NCBI RefSeq assembly: GCF_900112645.1
Contig: NZ_FOMO01000005.1
Span: forward strand, 62,001 to 126,000
DNA from: Phytopseudomonas straminea
GTDB lineage: Bacteria > Pseudomonadota > Gammaproteobacteria > Pseudomonadales > Pseudomonadaceae
Reading direction: 5' to 3'
Length of the DNA: 64,000 nt
Shown here piece by piece: positions 37,807 through 48,612 of this stretch; position 1 is the first letter of the stretch; every line of letters starts with the position of its first letter. The translations under genes and the position numbers were made by a program. Below the pieces are notes generated by a model. That model did not search any database and was not told the DNA's origin. It saw nothing but the letters and a program-made list of their open reading frames with translations.

Positions 37807-40800
37807 ACGTCTCACGCCTGTTCATCCTGCGACCGGTCGCTACCACGCTGATCATGCTGGCGATCTTCTTGAGCGGTGTGATCGCCTACCGTTTGTTGCC
37901 CGTTTCGGCGCTACCCGAGGTGGACTACCCGACCATCCGGGTGATGACTCTGTATCCCGGCGCTAGCCCCGACGTGATGACCAGCGCCGTAACCGCGCCG
38001 CTGGAGCGCCAGTTCGGGCAGATGGCCGGCTTGCAGCAGATGTCTTCGACCAGCTCCGGTGGCGCCTCGGTGATTACCCTGCGCTTCAACCTGGAAGTGC
38101 AGCTGGATGTCGCCGAGCAAGAGGTGCAGGCGGCCATCAATGGTGCCACCAACCTGCTGCCGGGCGACCTGCCGGCGCCGCCGGTGTACAGCAAGGTCAA
38201 CCCGGCGGACACGCCAGTGCTGACCCTGGCGGTGACGTCCAAGGAAATGCCGCTGCCCAAGGTCAATGACCTGGTTGATACGCGCCTTGCACAGAAACTG
38301 GCGCAAACCACCGGCGTCGGCCTGGTATCGCTGGCCGGTGGTCAGCGCCCGGCCGTGCGCATCCGTGTCAATCCCGAGGCCCTGGCGGCCTATGGTCTGA
38401 ATCTTTCCGATGTGCGCACGCTGATCAACGCAAGCAACGTCAATCAGCCCAAGGGCAACTTCGACGGTCCGACGCGGGTGTCCCAGCTCGACGCCAACGA
38501 CCAGCTGCGTTCGGCCGACGAATACCGCGACCTGATCCTCTCCTACGCCAACGGTGCAGCGCTGCGCCTGCGCGACGTGGCGGATATCGTCGACGGCGCA
38601 GAGAATCAGCGCCTCGCCGCCTGGGCCAACCAGAACAGCGCGGTGCTGGTCAACGTGCAGCGCCAGCCGGGTGCCAACGTCATCGATGTGGTCGATCGCA
38701 TCCAGGCCCTGCTGCCCAACCTGACCCAGGGTTTGCCGGCCAGTGTCGAGGTGACGGTGCTCACCGACCGCACCCAGACCATCCGCGCCGCCGTGCGTGA
38801 CGTGCAGCACGAACTGATGCTGGCCATCGCCCTGGTGGTGATGGTCACTTTCCTGTTCCTGCGCAAGGTATCGGCCACGCTGATTCCTTCGGTGGTGGTG
38901 CCGCTGTCGCTGATCGGCACCTTTGGCGTCATGTACCTGGCTGGTTTCACGGTCAACAACCTGACGCTGATGGCGCTGACCATCGCCACCGGTTTTGTGG
39001 TCGACGACGCCATCGTCATGCTGGAGAACATTGCCCGCCATCTGGAAGATGGCGAGACGCCGCTCAACGCCGCGCTCAAGGGCGCCAAACAGATCGGCTT
39101 CACCCTAGTGTCGCTGACCCTGTCGCTGATCGCCGTGCTGATCCCGCTGCTGTTCATGGCCGATGTAGTGGGGCGGCTGTTCCGCGAGTTCGCCATCACC
39201 CTGGCGGTGGCCATCCTGATTTCCCTGGTAATTTCCCTGACGCTGACGCCGATGATGTGCGCACGCCTGCTCAGGCACGAGCCGGAAGCGGAGCAGGGGC
39301 GCTTCTACCGCGGTGCTGGGGCCGTTATCGACCGCATGATCGAGCGCTATTCAGTGGGCCTGCGCTGGGTGCTGCGGCACCAGCCGCTGACCCTGCTGGT
39401 GGCCATCGGCACCATGGCACTGACCGTGGTGCTGTACCTGGCGGTGCCCAAGGGCTTCTTTCCGGTGCAGGACACCGGCGTGATCCAGGGTATTTCCGAG
39501 GCGCCGCAGTCGATTTCCTTCAGCGCCATGAGCGAGCGTCAGCAGCGCCTGGCCGACGTGATCCTCAAGGATCCAGCGGTGGCCAGTCTGTCGTCCTATA
39601 TCGGTGTGGATGGCGACAACCCGACGCTCAATAGCGGGCGCATGCTGATCAACCTCAAGCCCCACGCCGAGCGTGACGTCAATGCCAGTCAGGTGATCGA
39701 GCGGCTGCGCCCGGAACTCGCCAAGCTGCCGGGTATCGAGCTGTTCCTGCAGCCGGTTCAGGATCTGTCCATCGAGGATCGGGTCAGCCGTACCCAGTTC
39801 CAGTTCAGTCTGGAGTCGCCGGATCCGGCGCTGTTGGAAACCTGGTCGACCAAGATGGTCGAGGCACTGCGTCAGCAGCCGTCGCTCAGCGACGTGACCA
39901 GCGATCTGCAGAGCCGCGGCCTGCAGGTGTACCTTAACATCGACCGCGACATGGCCGGACGCTTGGGCGTGAGCGTGGCGAACATCGACGACGCGCTATA
40001 CGACGCCTTCGGTCAGCGGCAAATCTCCACCATCTACACCCAGGCCAGCCAGTACCGCGTGGTGCTGGAGAGCGCCAACGCCGGCAGCATCGGCCCGGCC
40101 GCGCTGCGCCAGATCCATGTGGCCACCGCTGATGGCGAGCAGGTGCCGCTGTCGTCCCTGGCCCATGTCGAGGAGCGCGCTGCGAGCCTGTTGATCAACC
40201 ATATCGGCCAGTTCCCGGCGGCGACGCTGTCGTTCAACCTCAGCCCCGGCGTTGCTCTGGGCGACGCAGTGGCGGTGATCGAGCGGGTGCAGCAGGAAAT
40301 CGACATGCCGGTCAGCGTACAGGTCAATTTCCAGGGCGCCGCCGAGGCGTTCCGCGCCTCGCTGTCGTCGACGCTGCTGCTGATCCTGGCAGCGGTGGTG
40401 ACCATGTACATCGTGCTCGGTGTGCTCTACGAGAGCTACATCCACCCGATCACCATCCTCTCGACCCTGCCGTCGGCCGGCGTCGGCGCCTTGCTGGCGC
40501 TGCTGCTGACCGGTAACGATCTGGGGCTGATCGCGATCATCGGCATCATCCTGTTGATTGGCATCGTCAAGAAGAACGCCATCATGATGATCGACTTCGC
40601 CCTGGACGCCGAGCGCCACCAGGGTATGACGCCCCATGACGCGATCTACCAGGCGGCGCTGCTGCGCTTCCGGCCGATCCTGATGACCACCCTGGCAGCG
40701 TTGTTCGGCGCCATCCCGCTGATGCTCGCTTCCGGCTCCGGCGCCGAGCTGCGTCAGCCCTTGGGCCTGGTGATGGTCGGCGGCCTGCTGCTCAGCCAGA

Positions 40801-40898
40801 TCCTCACCCTGTTCACCACGCCGGTGATCTACCTGTACTTCGACCGCCTGGCCCGGCGTTTCAGCGGCCGCAGTGCGGCGGGTGTGCCAAGCGCATGA
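37803..40898 (+). CDS. muxB: RND efflux pump subunit MuxB/MdtB
   Basis: A 1031-residue inner-membrane RND transporter with 12 membrane helices in two repeats, each followed by a large periplasmic loop. Markers include [14 protein letters not shown] at the N-terminus and the TM4 run [19 protein letters not shown] with its paired aspartates (proton relay). MdtB-type pumps form a heterotrimer with MdtC-type partners, and the adjacent muxC gene is that partner. The complex exports drugs and novobiocin-like compounds in P. aeruginosa and E. coli homologues. Overlaps of four bases occur at both ends. Confidence 0.95.
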   Translation: MNVSRLFILRPVATTLIMLAIFLSGVIAYRLLPVSALPEVDYPTIRVMTLYPGASPDVMTSAVTAPLERQFGQMAGLQQMSSTSSGGASVITLRFNLEVQLDVAEQEVQAAINGATNLLPGDLPAPPVYSKVNPADTPVLTLAVTSKEMPLPKVNDLVDTRLAQKLAQTTGVGLVSLAGGQRPAVRIRVNPEALAAYGLNLSDVRTLINASNVNQPKGNFDGPTRVSQLDANDQLRSADEYRDLILSYANGAALRLRDVADIVDGAENQRLAAWANQNSAVLVNVQRQPGANVIDVVDRIQALLPNLTQGLPASVEVTVLTDRTQTIRAAVRDVQHELMLAIALVVMVTFLFLRKVSATLIPSVVVPLSLIGTFGVMYLAGFTVNNLTLMALTIATGFVVDDAIVMLENIARHLEDGETPLNAALKGAKQIGFTLVSLTLSLIAVLIPLLFMADVVGRLFREFAITLAVAILISLVISLTLTPMMCARLLRHEPEAEQGRFYRGAGAVIDRMIERYSVGLRWVLRHQPLTLLVAIGTMALTVVLYLAVPKGFFPVQDTGVIQGISEAPQSISFSAMSERQQRLADVILKDPAVASLSSYIGVDGDNPTLNSGRMLINLKPHAERDVNASQVIERLRPELAKLPGIELFLQPVQDLSIEDRVSRTQFQFSLESPDPALLETWSTKMVEALRQQPSLSDVTSDLQSRGLQVYLNIDRDMAGRLGVSVANIDDALYDAFGQRQISTIYTQASQYRVVLESANAGSIGPAALRQIHVATADGEQVPLSSLAHVEERAASLLINHIGQFPAATLSFNLSPGVALGDAVAVIERVQQEIDMPVSVQVNFQGAAEAFRASLSSTLLLILAAVVTMYIVLGVLYESYIHPITILSTLPSAGVGALLALLLTGNDLGLIAIIGIILLIGIVKKNAIMMIDFALDAERHQGMTPHDAIYQAALLRFRPILMTTLAALFGAIPLMLASGSGAELRQPLGLVMVGGLLLSQILTLFTTPVIYLYFDRLARRFSGRSAAGVPSA

Positions 40899-43800
40899 AT
40901 CTTTCGGCACCCTTCATCCGCCGCCCGGTGGCCACGTTGCTGCTGAGCTTGGCGATCATGCTGCTCGGCGGCGTCAGCTTCGGCCTGTTGCCGGTGGCGC
41001 CGCTGCCGAACATGGACTTTCCGGTAATCACCGTGCAGGCCAGCCTGCCCGGTGCCAGCCCCCAGGTGATGGCCGCCACCGTGGCCACGCCGCTGGAGCG
41101 TTCGCTGGGCGCCATCGCCGGCGTCAGCCAGATGAACAGTAACAGTAGCCAGGGCAACACGCGGATCATGATCGAGTTCGATCTTGACCGTGACATCAAC
41201 GCTGCGGCCCGCGAGGTGCAAGCAGCCATCAACGCCTCGCGCGAGCTGCTGCCCAGCGGCATGCGCAGCATGCCCACGTACCGCAAGATCAACCCGTCCC
41301 AGGCGCCGATCATGGTGCTGTCGCTGACCTCCAGCGTGCTCGACAAGGGCCAGCTGTACGACGTGGCTTCGACCATCGTCGGCCAGAAGCTGTCCCAGGT
41401 CACCGGTGTCGGTGAAGTGCAGATCGGCGGCAGTTCGCTGCCGGCCGTGCGCGTGGCGCTGGAGCCGCGTCTGCTCGATCAGTACGGCCTGGCGCTGGAC
41501 GACGTGCGTTCGACCATCGCTGCCGCCAACGCCAAGCGCCCCAAGGGCGCGGTTGAGGATGCCGGACGCCACTGGCAGGTGCAGGCCAGCGACCAGCTGG
41601 AGCGCGCCGCCGACTACGTGCCGATGATCATCCGCTACCAGGATGGTGCGGCGATTCGCCTGGGCGATGTCGCCCAGGTCACCGACGGCGTGCAGGATCG
41701 CTACAACAGCGGTTTCTACAACGACAAGCAGGCCGTGCTGGTGGTGGTGAACCGGCAGAGCGGGGCGAACATCATCGAGACCGTCGCCGGCATCCGCGCC
41801 TTGCTGCCCGAGCTGCGCAGCGTGATCCCGGCCAGTGCCGATCTGGAAGTGGCCATGGACCGCTCGCCGGTGATCCGCGCCACGCTCAAGGAGGCCGAGC
41901 ACACCCTGCTGATCGCCGTGGTGCTGGTGATTCTGGTGGTCTTTGCCTTTCTGCGCCGCTGGCGCGCGGCGCTGATTCCCGCCCTGGCGGTGCCGGTGTC
42001 GTTAGTTGGCTCGTTCGCCGCCATGTATCTCTTGGGCTTCTCGCTGAACAACCTGTCGCTGATGGCGCTTATCATCGCCACCGGCCTGGTGGTGGACGAC
42101 GCCATCGTGGTGCTGGAGAACATCAGCCGGCATATCGAGGCGGGGGAAACGCCAATGGCGGCGGCCTTCAAGGGCGCCCGCGAGGTGGGTTTCACGCTCT
42201 TGTCGATGAACGTCTCGCTGGTGGCGGTGTTCCTTTCCATATTGTTTATGGGCGGGCTGGTGGAGCGCTTGTTCCGCGAGTTCTCCATCACCCTGGCGGT
42301 GGCCATCGTCATTTCCCTGCTGGTGTCGCTGACCCTCACGCCAATGCTTTGCGCTCGCTGGCTCAAGCCGGAGCCTAAACATGAAGCCCGTGAACCCGGG
42401 CGGTTGGAGCGTATCGGCGCGCGCATCGTGCGCGGCTACGAACGTAGCCTGGACTGGGCGCTGCGCCATTCGCTGCTGATGCTGATCAGCCTGTTCGCGA
42501 CCATCGCTCTGAACGTGTTCCTGTTCGTCATCGTGCCCAAGACCTTCATGCCCCAGCAGGACACCGGTCAGCTGATGGGCTTTATCCGCGGCGACAACGG
42601 CCTGTCGTTCCAGGTCATGCAGCCGAAGATGGAAGCCTACCGCCGGGCGATCCTTGCCGACCCGGCGGTAGAAAGCGTGGCGGGCTTTATCGGCGGTAAT
42701 AGCGGCATCAACAACGCGATCATCATCGTGCGCCTGAAGCCCATCAAGGAGCGCGACATCTCGGCGCAGCAGGTGATCGACCGCCTGCGCAAGGAAGTGC
42801 CGAAGATTCCCGGTGGCCGGATGTTCCTGATGCCTGACCAGGACCTTCAGGTCGGCGGCCGCCAGGGGCGCAGTTCGGAAAACGAATACATGCTGATGTC
42901 CGACGACCTGGACGCGCTGCGCGAGTGGCTGCCTAAGGTGCGCGAGGCGTTGCGCGCGTTGCCCGAGCTGACCGATATCGACGCCACCGAGGACGGCGGC
43001 GCACCACAGATTCGCCTGGTGGTCGACCGCGACGAGGCCAAGCGTCTGGGCGTGGACATGAGTCTGGTCACCGGCGTGCTCAACAACGCCTTCAGCCAGC
43101 GGCAGATCTCCACCATCTATGACGCCCTCAATCAGTACAGCGTGGTGATGGAGATCAACCCGCGCTATGCCCAGAGCCCCGAGTCCCTGGCACAGATTCA
43201 GCTGATCACCGCGGACGGTGCGCGGGTGCCGCTGTCTGCCATTGCCCACTGGGAAAACAGTCTGGAAGATGACCGCATCAGCCACCAGGGTCAGTTCGCC
43301 GTAGAGAATATCGGCTTCTCCCTGGCTGAAGGCGTCAGCCTCGACCAGGCGACCCGCGCCATCAACCTCGCCGTGGCGCGTATCGCGTTGCCGACTGATG
43401 TGCAGGGCACCCTGGGCGGCACCGGCGGCGCATTCCAGCAGACCCAGAAGAATCAGCCGTGGATGATCCTGATGTCGCTGGTGGTGGTGTACATTGTGCT
43501 CGGCGTGCTTTACGAGAGCTACGTGCACCCGCTGACCATTCTCTCCACGCTACCCTCGGCGGGTGTCGGTGCGCTGCTCGCGCTGAAGCTGCTGAATACC
43601 GAGTTCAGCCTGATCTCGCTGCTGGGGTTGTTCCTGCTGATCGGCGTGGTGAAGAAGAACGCTATTCTGATGATCGACCTGGCGCTGCAGCTCGAGCGTC
43701 ACGAGCATCTGAGCCCGGCCGAATCGATCCGTCGCGCCTGTCTGCTGCGCTTCCGGCCGATCATGATGACCACCCTGGCAGCGCTGCTCGGCGCCTTGCC

Positions 43801-43996
43801 GCTGATGCTCGGCAGCGCCGAAGGCTCCGAGATGCGCCAACCGCTGGGCATCACCATTGTCGGCGGGCTGATTCTCAGCCAGATTCTCACGCTTTACACC
43901 ACGCCTGTGGTTTACCTCTATCTCGACCGCCTGCGCCACCGGGTCAACCGCTGGCGCGGCGTGCGTACCGATGCCGCTCTGGAAACGCCTCTATGA
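40895..43996 (+). CDS. muxC: RND efflux pump subunit MuxC/MdtC
   Basis: A 1033-residue RND transporter, paralogous to muxB, with the same two-fold 12-helix architecture. It opens [20 protein letters not shown], and TM4 carries [19 protein letters not shown] with both relay aspartates. It pairs with MuxB as the second subunit type. The start and stop each overlap their neighbours by four bases, so muxA-muxB-muxC-opmB is one tightly coupled operon. Confidence 0.95.
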   Translation: MNLSAPFIRRPVATLLLSLAIMLLGGVSFGLLPVAPLPNMDFPVITVQASLPGASPQVMAATVATPLERSLGAIAGVSQMNSNSSQGNTRIMIEFDLDRDINAAAREVQAAINASRELLPSGMRSMPTYRKINPSQAPIMVLSLTSSVLDKGQLYDVASTIVGQKLSQVTGVGEVQIGGSSLPAVRVALEPRLLDQYGLALDDVRSTIAAANAKRPKGAVEDAGRHWQVQASDQLERAADYVPMIIRYQDGAAIRLGDVAQVTDGVQDRYNSGFYNDKQAVLVVVNRQSGANIIETVAGIRALLPELRSVIPASADLEVAMDRSPVIRATLKEAEHTLLIAVVLVILVVFAFLRRWRAALIPALAVPVSLVGSFAAMYLLGFSLNNLSLMALIIATGLVVDDAIVVLENISRHIEAGETPMAAAFKGAREVGFTLLSMNVSLVAVFLSILFMGGLVERLFREFSITLAVAIVISLLVSLTLTPMLCARWLKPEPKHEAREPGRLERIGARIVRGYERSLDWALRHSLLMLISLFATIALNVFLFVIVPKTFMPQQDTGQLMGFIRGDNGLSFQVMQPKMEAYRRAILADPAVESVAGFIGGNSGINNAIIIVRLKPIKERDISAQQVIDRLRKEVPKIPGGRMFLMPDQDLQVGGRQGRSSENEYMLMSDDLDALREWLPKVREALRALPELTDIDATEDGGAPQIRLVVDRDEAKRLGVDMSLVTGVLNNAFSQRQISTIYDALNQYSVVMEINPRYAQSPESLAQIQLITADGARVPLSAIAHWENSLEDDRISHQGQFAVENIGFSLAEGVSLDQATRAINLAVARIALPTDVQGTLGGTGGAFQQTQKNQPWMILMSLVVVYIVLGVLYESYVHPLTILSTLPSAGVGALLALKLLNTEFSLISLLGLFLLIGVVKKNAILMIDLALQLERHEHLSPAESIRRACLLRFRPIMMTTLAALLGALPLMLGSAEGSEMRQPLGITIVGGLILSQILTLYTTPVVYLYLDRLRHRVNRWRGVRTDAALETPL

Positions 43997-45462
43997 CCTT
44001 TGCCCCTCGTCGAACCCTCTGTCTGCTGGCGCTCAGCATCGCCCTGGCCGGTTGCGCCGTCGGCCCGGACTACCAGCGCCCGGATATCGACACGCCTGTC
44101 GCCTTCAAGCAGGCCGAAGGCTGGAAGACCGCCGTGCCGGCCGACGCCCTGGCACGGGGCGCCTGGTGGGAGCTGTATGGCGATGGCGAGCTGAATGCGC
44201 TGGTCGGTCGCCTCAACGTTTCCAATCAGAATCTGGCCGCCTCCGAAGCCCAGTACCGTCAGGCCCGCGCCTTGCTGCGCAGCGGCCGTGCAGCGTTCTT
44301 CCCGACTCTGTCGACCAGCGCTGGGGTGACCCGGGCCGGGCAGGGCGGCGGTGACAGCACGCTGCGGACTTCGGACGGCATCGCCATTGGCGGCGGCAGC
44401 TCGTCGAGCATCAGCAAGAACTACGATCTGAGCCTCAACGCCAGCTGGGAGCTGGATGTGTGGGGCAAGCTGCGCCGCGGCCTGGAATCCAACCGCGCTG
44501 CCTTCGAAGCCAGTGCGGCCGACCTCGCCGCCGTACGTTTGAGCCTGCAGTCCGAACTGGTGCAGAGCTATCTGCAATTGCGTGTACTTGACGAGCAGCA
44601 GCGCCTGCTCGACGCTACGGTCGCGGCTTACCAGCGCTCGCTACGGCTGACCGAAAACCAGTATCGGGCCGGCATCGTGCCGCGCTCGGATGTCGCCCAG
44701 GCCATGACCCAGCTGCGCAGCACCGAAGCCCAGGCCATCGACCTGCAGTGGCAGCGCGCGCAACTCGAACATGCCATTGCCGTGCTGATCGGCGTGCCGC
44801 CGAGCGAGGTCAGCATCGCCCGCCGCGATAGTCTGCCGACACTGCCAGAGGTGCCGGCCAGCGTGCCATCCGAGCTGCTGGAGCGTCGCCCGGACGTAGC
44901 CGCTGCCGAGCGCCGGGTGATCGCCGCCAACGCCGAAATCGGCGTGGCAAAGGCTGCCTGGTTTCCCGACCTGACCATTTCTGCCACGGGCGGCTACCGC
45001 GGCAGCAGCTTCGCCGACTGGATCAACCTGCCTAACCGTTTCTGGTCGGTGGGCCCGCAACTGGCCCTGACCCTGTTCGACGGCGGCCGGCGCAGCGCCG
45101 AGAGCGAACGGGTCGAAGCGGCTTACGACCAGACCGTCGCCCAGTACCGCCAGGCGGTGCTCGACAGCTTCCGCGAGGTCGAGGACTACCTGGTGCAGCA
45201 GCGGGTTCTGGGCCGCGAAGCCGAGGTGCAGGGCCAGGCGCTGGAGTCGGCGCGCGAATCGCTGCGCCTGATCGAAAACCAATACCGTGCCGGCACCGTG
45301 GACTACAACAGCGTGGTCAACGTGCAGGCCACTGCGTTGAGCAACGAGCGTAACGCACTGACCCTGCTCGGCAGCCGCCTGACTGCCAGCGTGCAACTGA
45401 TCTCCGCGCTTGGCGGCGGCTGGGATGTGCAGCAGCTCGAGGAAGTTGAGAAGTCAGAGTGA
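43993..45462 (+). CDS. opmB: Outer-membrane efflux channel OpmB (OprM/NodT family)
   Basis: A 489-residue outer-membrane factor. It starts at ATG 43993, overlapping the muxC stop. A lipoprotein signal ends in LAGC, so Cys21 is lipidated. Two TolC-like repeats follow, with long coiled helices (EAQYRQARALLRSGRAAFFP and similar in the second half) and short beta-strands. It forms the exit duct for the MuxABC pump. A longer open frame to 43459 lies inside muxC and is spurious. Confidence 0.93.
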   Translation: MTFAPRRTLCLLALSIALAGCAVGPDYQRPDIDTPVAFKQAEGWKTAVPADALARGAWWELYGDGELNALVGRLNVSNQNLAASEAQYRQARALLRSGRAAFFPTLSTSAGVTRAGQGGGDSTLRTSDGIAIGGGSSSSISKNYDLSLNASWELDVWGKLRRGLESNRAAFEASAADLAAVRLSLQSELVQSYLQLRVLDEQQRLLDATVAAYQRSLRLTENQYRAGIVPRSDVAQAMTQLRSTEAQAIDLQWQRAQLEHAIAVLIGVPPSEVSIARRDSLPTLPEVPASVPSELLERRPDVAAAERRVIAANAEIGVAKAAWFPDLTISATGGYRGSSFADWINLPNRFWSVGPQLALTLFDGGRRSAESERVEAAYDQTVAQYRQAVLDSFREVEDYLVQQRVLGREAEVQGQALESARESLRLIENQYRAGTVDYNSVVNVQATALSNERNALTLLGSRLTASVQLISALGGGWDVQQLEEVEKSE

Positions 45463-45463
45463 A

Positions 45464-45555
45464 ACGTAGTCTGGGTTAGCCGCAGGCGTAACCCGGGGTC
45501 ATTGCTCAATCGTGGGGAAGAGCCCGGGTGTCGCTGCGCTCGACCCGAGCTACGT
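45464..45555. repeat. Intergenic inverted repeat after opmB
   Basis: Outer arms ACGTAG...GGGT (from 45464) and ACCC...CTACGT (to 45555) enclose two inner GC-rich hairpins (GGGTTAGCC/GTAACCC and CCCGGGT/GACCCG). There is no T tract. The layout recalls common Pseudomonas intergenic repeats. It separates the convergent opmB and glutathione transferase genes, so it may block read-through. Confidence 0.5.
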
Positions 45556-45561
45556 CTTTGA

Positions 45562-46563
45562 TCAAGTGTGGCGATAGACGCCTTTGCCCGGCAGGCGCTC
45601 GCGGTCGTGGGGCGCGTCGAAGTCCAGTGCCGGGCCCTTGGGCACGATGCCGGTCGGGTTGATGGTCTGGTGGCTGGCGTAGTAGTGGTGCTGGATGTGC
45701 CACATGTCCACGGTCGCCGCCACCCCGGGCCACTGGTAGAGCTCGCGCAGCCAATTGCTGAGGTTCGGGTAATCGGCGATGCGCCGTAGGTTGCACTTGA
45801 AGTGGCCGTGGTACACGGCGTCGAAACGCACCAGGGTGGTGAACAGCCGCCAGTCGGCTTCGGTCAGGTACTCGCCAGCCAGGTAGCGCGATTGCCCCAG
45901 GCGGGTTTCCAACACCGTCAGTTCATCGAACACTTCATCGAAGGCTTCCTCGTAGGCCTCCTGGGTGGTGGCAAAGCCGGCTCGGTATACGCCGTTGTTG
46001 ACTGCCGGGTAGATGCGCTCATTGAGCGCGTCGATTTCATTGCGCAGATGCTCGGGGTAGAAGTCCAGGCGGTTGCCGGTAACGCCGTCGAACGCCGAGT
46101 TGAACATGCGGATAATTTCCGCCGATTCGTTGCTGACAATACGTTGCTGTTGTTTGTCCCACAGCAACGGCACGGTGACGCGTCCGGTGTAGTCCGGGTC
46201 ATCTTGGGTGTAGCGCTGGTGCAGGAAGGCAAAGTCGTCCAGGGCGTCGCCACTGGAGCCGTGTTCGCGGTCGAAGGTCCAACCGTTCTCGCGCATCAGC
46301 CAGCTGACCACCGACACGTCGATTAGTGGCTCGAGGCCCTTGAGGCTGCGCAGAATCAGCGTACGGTGCGCCCAAGGGCAGGCTAGCGAAACATAGAGAT
46401 GATAGCGACCGGCTTCGGCGGCGAAGCCACTCTCTCCGGACGGCCCGGCCGAACCGTCGGCGGTGATCCAGTTGCGGCGTTGGGCGTTTTCGCGCTTGAA
46501 GCGCCCGCCCGCGCCCGTGTCATACCACTGGTCGTGCCATTGGCCTTCGATCAGCAAGCCCAT
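45562..46563 (-). CDS. Xi-class glutathione S-transferase (glutathionyl-hydroquinone reductase)
   Basis: A 333-residue protein of the YqjG/ECM4 family. The catalytic cysteine is Cys62 in LACPWAHRT, the CPWA motif that marks xi-class enzymes which reduce glutathionyl-hydroquinones. A thioredoxin-like domain carrying SNESAEIIR at the glutathione site is followed by an all-helical C-terminal domain. No signal peptide. Encoded alone, between the repeat after opmB and the ybiB/tus genes on the same strand. Confidence 0.92.
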   Translation of the reverse strand: MGLLIEGQWHDQWYDTGAGGRFKRENAQRRNWITADGSAGPSGESGFAAEAGRYHLYVSLACPWAHRTLILRSLKGLEPLIDVSVVSWLMRENGWTFDREHGSSGDALDDFAFLHQRYTQDDPDYTGRVTVPLLWDKQQQRIVSNESAEIIRMFNSAFDGVTGNRLDFYPEHLRNEIDALNERIYPAVNNGVYRAGFATTQEAYEEAFDEVFDELTVLETRLGQSRYLAGEYLTEADWRLFTTLVRFDAVYHGHFKCNLRRIADYPNLSNWLRELYQWPGVAATVDMWHIQHHYYASHQTINPTGIVPKGPALDFDAPHDRERLPGKGVYRHT

Positions 46564-46637
46564 TTCGTTTTCCCCCGTTTCAGTCGATGCCTGGAGTCTA
46601 CTCAGTCAGCTATCGACACAAGCCTTAAAAACCGGGT

Positions 46638-47633
46638 TCAACGAATCGGCTGACTCGATAGGTGGCGTGCTTGCCAGCGTTTTTCCGCCTCCGCAAACGC
46701 GGCTTCGCGCTGCAAGCCAAGCCCGCGCAGGGCCAGCGCCATGGTGGCGATGATCGCCAACTGGCCATAGGCATCTTCGACTTCGCCGCGCCACACGGCT
46801 TGCAGATGAGCCGGATCGAGACGCTCGGGTTTGACGTGGCGGCGCTCGGAGAGCATCGGCCAGTCTTCGTCCCAGTTCTTGCCGTTCTCGGTGCCATACA
46901 GATGGCAGACGGCATCCGGGTTCAGCTCGATCTCACCGCCGTCACCCTTGACCACGATGGCGTGATCGCCGAGCAACTGGCTGGCTTCGCGGTGTACGGC
47001 CTGATAGCCCGGATGGAAGATGCTCTGCAGGCCGCAACGCGCCGCCAGCGGATTGAGAATGCGTGCCAGGGAATGGATTGGTGAGCGCAGGCCCAGTACG
47101 TTGCGCAGGTCGATCATGCGCTGCAGGGCCGGCATCCAGTCGCCCAGCGACATGAAAGCCAAGTTGCTGGTATCCAGGCTTCGCGAAACCTCGTCCCAAT
47201 TGCTGCACAGCGGGATTTCCAGTTCGCCTAGCAGCTGCTCGCAGTACAGCCGCCCGGCGGTGTGCGCGCCGCCGCCATGCATGAAGATGCGCAGGCCGCT
47301 GTTCGCTAGTGCTTTGCCGGCGAGCAGGAACCAAGGCAGATGGCGCTTCTTGCCGGCGTAGGTCGGCCAGTCGAAATCGACTTGGATGGCGGGCGCAGCC
47401 AGGCGGGCACGTACCGCCTCGGTAAAGCCGGCCATTTCCTCGGCGCTTTCCTCTTTGTGGCGCAGGAGCATCAGAAAAGCGCCGAGCTGGGCGTCCTCGA
47501 CCTTGCCGTCGAGGATCATGCCCATGGCCTCCCGGGCTTCTTCGCGGGTCAGGTTGCGCGCGCCGCGCTTGCCCTTGCCGAGGACGCGCACGAAGGCGGC
47601 GAACGGGTGTTCTTCGGGTGTGACGAGGTTCAT
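46638..47633 (-). CDS. ybiB: TrpD2/YbiB family glycosyltransferase-like DNA-binding protein
   Basis: A 331-residue protein of the anthranilate phosphoribosyltransferase fold (TrpD2 subfamily). It has a helical N-terminal domain (NLTREEAREAMGMILDGKVE) and a larger alpha/beta domain with FMHGGGAHTAGR, LRSPIHSLARILNP and VVKGDGGEIELNP segments in place of the TrpD catalytic signatures. E. coli YbiB binds nucleic acids and is LexA-regulated, but no LexA box is visible here. ATG 47633 overlaps the tusE stop by four bases. Not a tryptophan-pathway enzyme. Confidence 0.85.
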   Translation of the reverse strand: MNLVTPEEHPFAAFVRVLGKGKRGARNLTREEAREAMGMILDGKVEDAQLGAFLMLLRHKEESAEEMAGFTEAVRARLAAPAIQVDFDWPTYAGKKRHLPWFLLAGKALANSGLRIFMHGGGAHTAGRLYCEQLLGELEIPLCSNWDEVSRSLDTSNLAFMSLGDWMPALQRMIDLRNVLGLRSPIHSLARILNPLAARCGLQSIFHPGYQAVHREASQLLGDHAIVVKGDGGEIELNPDAVCHLYGTENGKNWDEDWPMLSERRHVKPERLDPAHLQAVWRGEVEDAYGQLAIIATMALALRGLGLQREAAFAEAEKRWQARHLSSQPIR

Positions 47634-47965
47634 AGGCAATTGGTCGGCTTGGGCAGGCCCGCCAGCTTGGCGGCGAGCTTGGCGGGTGCGCCGTTGAATA
47701 GGCGGTTGAGATGCAGGCTGTTGCCTTTTTCCGGGCCCAGCTTGAGGGCGACGTACTTGATCAGCGGGCGATTGGCCGGCGATAGCTGAAACTCGGCGTA
47801 GAAAGCGCGCAACAACTCGAGGATTTCCCAGTGTTCAGCGCTCAAGTCCAGCTGTTCACGGGCCGCCAGCGCGGCGGCCACCTCGGCGGACCAGTCCTGC
47901 AGTTCGAGCAGGTAGCCGTCCTTGTCCAGTTCGATGCTGCGGTCGTTGACGATCAGGGCGCTCAT
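47630..47965 (-). CDS. tusE: Sulfur-relay protein TusE (DsrC family)
   Basis: A 111-residue DsrC-family protein. Its penultimate residue is the acceptor cysteine (GLPKPTNCL, Cys110). TusE receives persulfide sulfur from TusD and passes it to MnmA for the 2-thio group of the wobble uridine in tRNA-Lys, Glu and Gln. The second cysteine of dissimilatory DsrC is missing, which favours TusE. ATG 47965 overlaps tusB by four bases. Confidence 0.93.
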   Translation of the reverse strand: MSALIVNDRSIELDKDGYLLELQDWSAEVAAALAAREQLDLSAEHWEILELLRAFYAEFQLSPANRPLIKYVALKLGPEKGNSLHLNRLFNGAPAKLAAKLAGLPKPTNCL

Positions 47966-48258
47966 AACCAGGTGTTCACCTTGCTGAACTGGCAGGCGAG
48001 GGCGACAAAGCCCGGATAGTCGACCTGCTGGATGTCTACCGCAGGCTTGAGCCCGCGGGCCTGGATGTCTTCGGCCAGGGCGTACAGCGCGGCGCCCTGC
48101 AGCGCTGCCAGCGCTTCGGCGTGATAGGTGCCCGGTCGTACGGCGTAGGTAGCGTCGCCGCACAGCAGCAGGCCATCGCCATTGCCCAGCAGGCGCAGGC
48201 AACTGCTCAGGCGGTCATCGCTAAACGGAGAACTGGAAAGTACGTGCAGCGTCTTCAT
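47962..48258 (-). CDS. tusB: Sulfur-relay protein TusB
   Basis: A 98-residue DsrH-family subunit of the TusBCD hexamer that feeds TusE in tRNA 2-thiouridylation. MKTLHVLSSSPFSDDRLSSC is the recognisable start. ATG 48258 overlaps the tusC stop by one base, and a GTG three bases upstream is less likely. The tusB, tusC and tusD genes lie together in the usual order on the minus strand. Confidence 0.9.
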   Translation of the reverse strand: MKTLHVLSSSPFSDDRLSSCLRLLGNGDGLLLCGDATYAVRPGTYHAEALAALQGAALYALAEDIQARGLKPAVDIQQVDYPGFVALACQFSKVNTWL

Positions 48259-48611
48259 CACAGGGTGATCACCTGGTCGTAGCGGTCGATAAGGGCGCGC
48301 AGGCCGTCGGTGTCCAGACGCTCGACGGCCAGCGAGGTGTCGCTCAGGCCGCGCTGCGCCAGGCTATGGGCACAGGCATACAGCGCTTCGACGCCGAACA
48401 TCGGCAGGGCCTGCAGATTGGCGGTCAGATCTTTCTGCTGCACGGTTTGGGGCGCTTGCCCGACAGCCAGTTGCAGCACGCCGTCATCGAGAAACAGCAG
48501 GCCGATGGGCAGGTCGAAGGCGCCACCGGCCAGGGCGATATCCAGGGCTTCGCGGGCGCCGGTGCCGTTCCAGGGCGCCTGGCGGCTGATGATCAGCAGG
48601 GATTGACTCAT
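48258..48611 (-). CDS. tusC: Sulfur-relay protein TusC
   Basis: A 117-residue DsrF-family subunit of TusBCD, beginning MSQSLLIISRQAPWNGTGAR. ATG 48611 has GGAGG eight bases upstream and starts one base after the tusD stop codon. It contributes to the alpha2-beta2-gamma2 hexamer and has no catalytic cysteine itself. Confidence 0.92.
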   Translation of the reverse strand: MSQSLLIISRQAPWNGTGAREALDIALAGGAFDLPIGLLFLDDGVLQLAVGQAPQTVQQKDLTANLQALPMFGVEALYACAHSLAQRGLSDTSLAVERLDTDGLRALIDRYDQVITL

Positions 48612-48612
48612 C

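Noticed and set aside
43459-43992. Longer OpmB start inside muxC
   Set aside because: The extension overlaps the end of the conserved muxC frame, and the lipoprotein signal begins exactly at ATG 43993.
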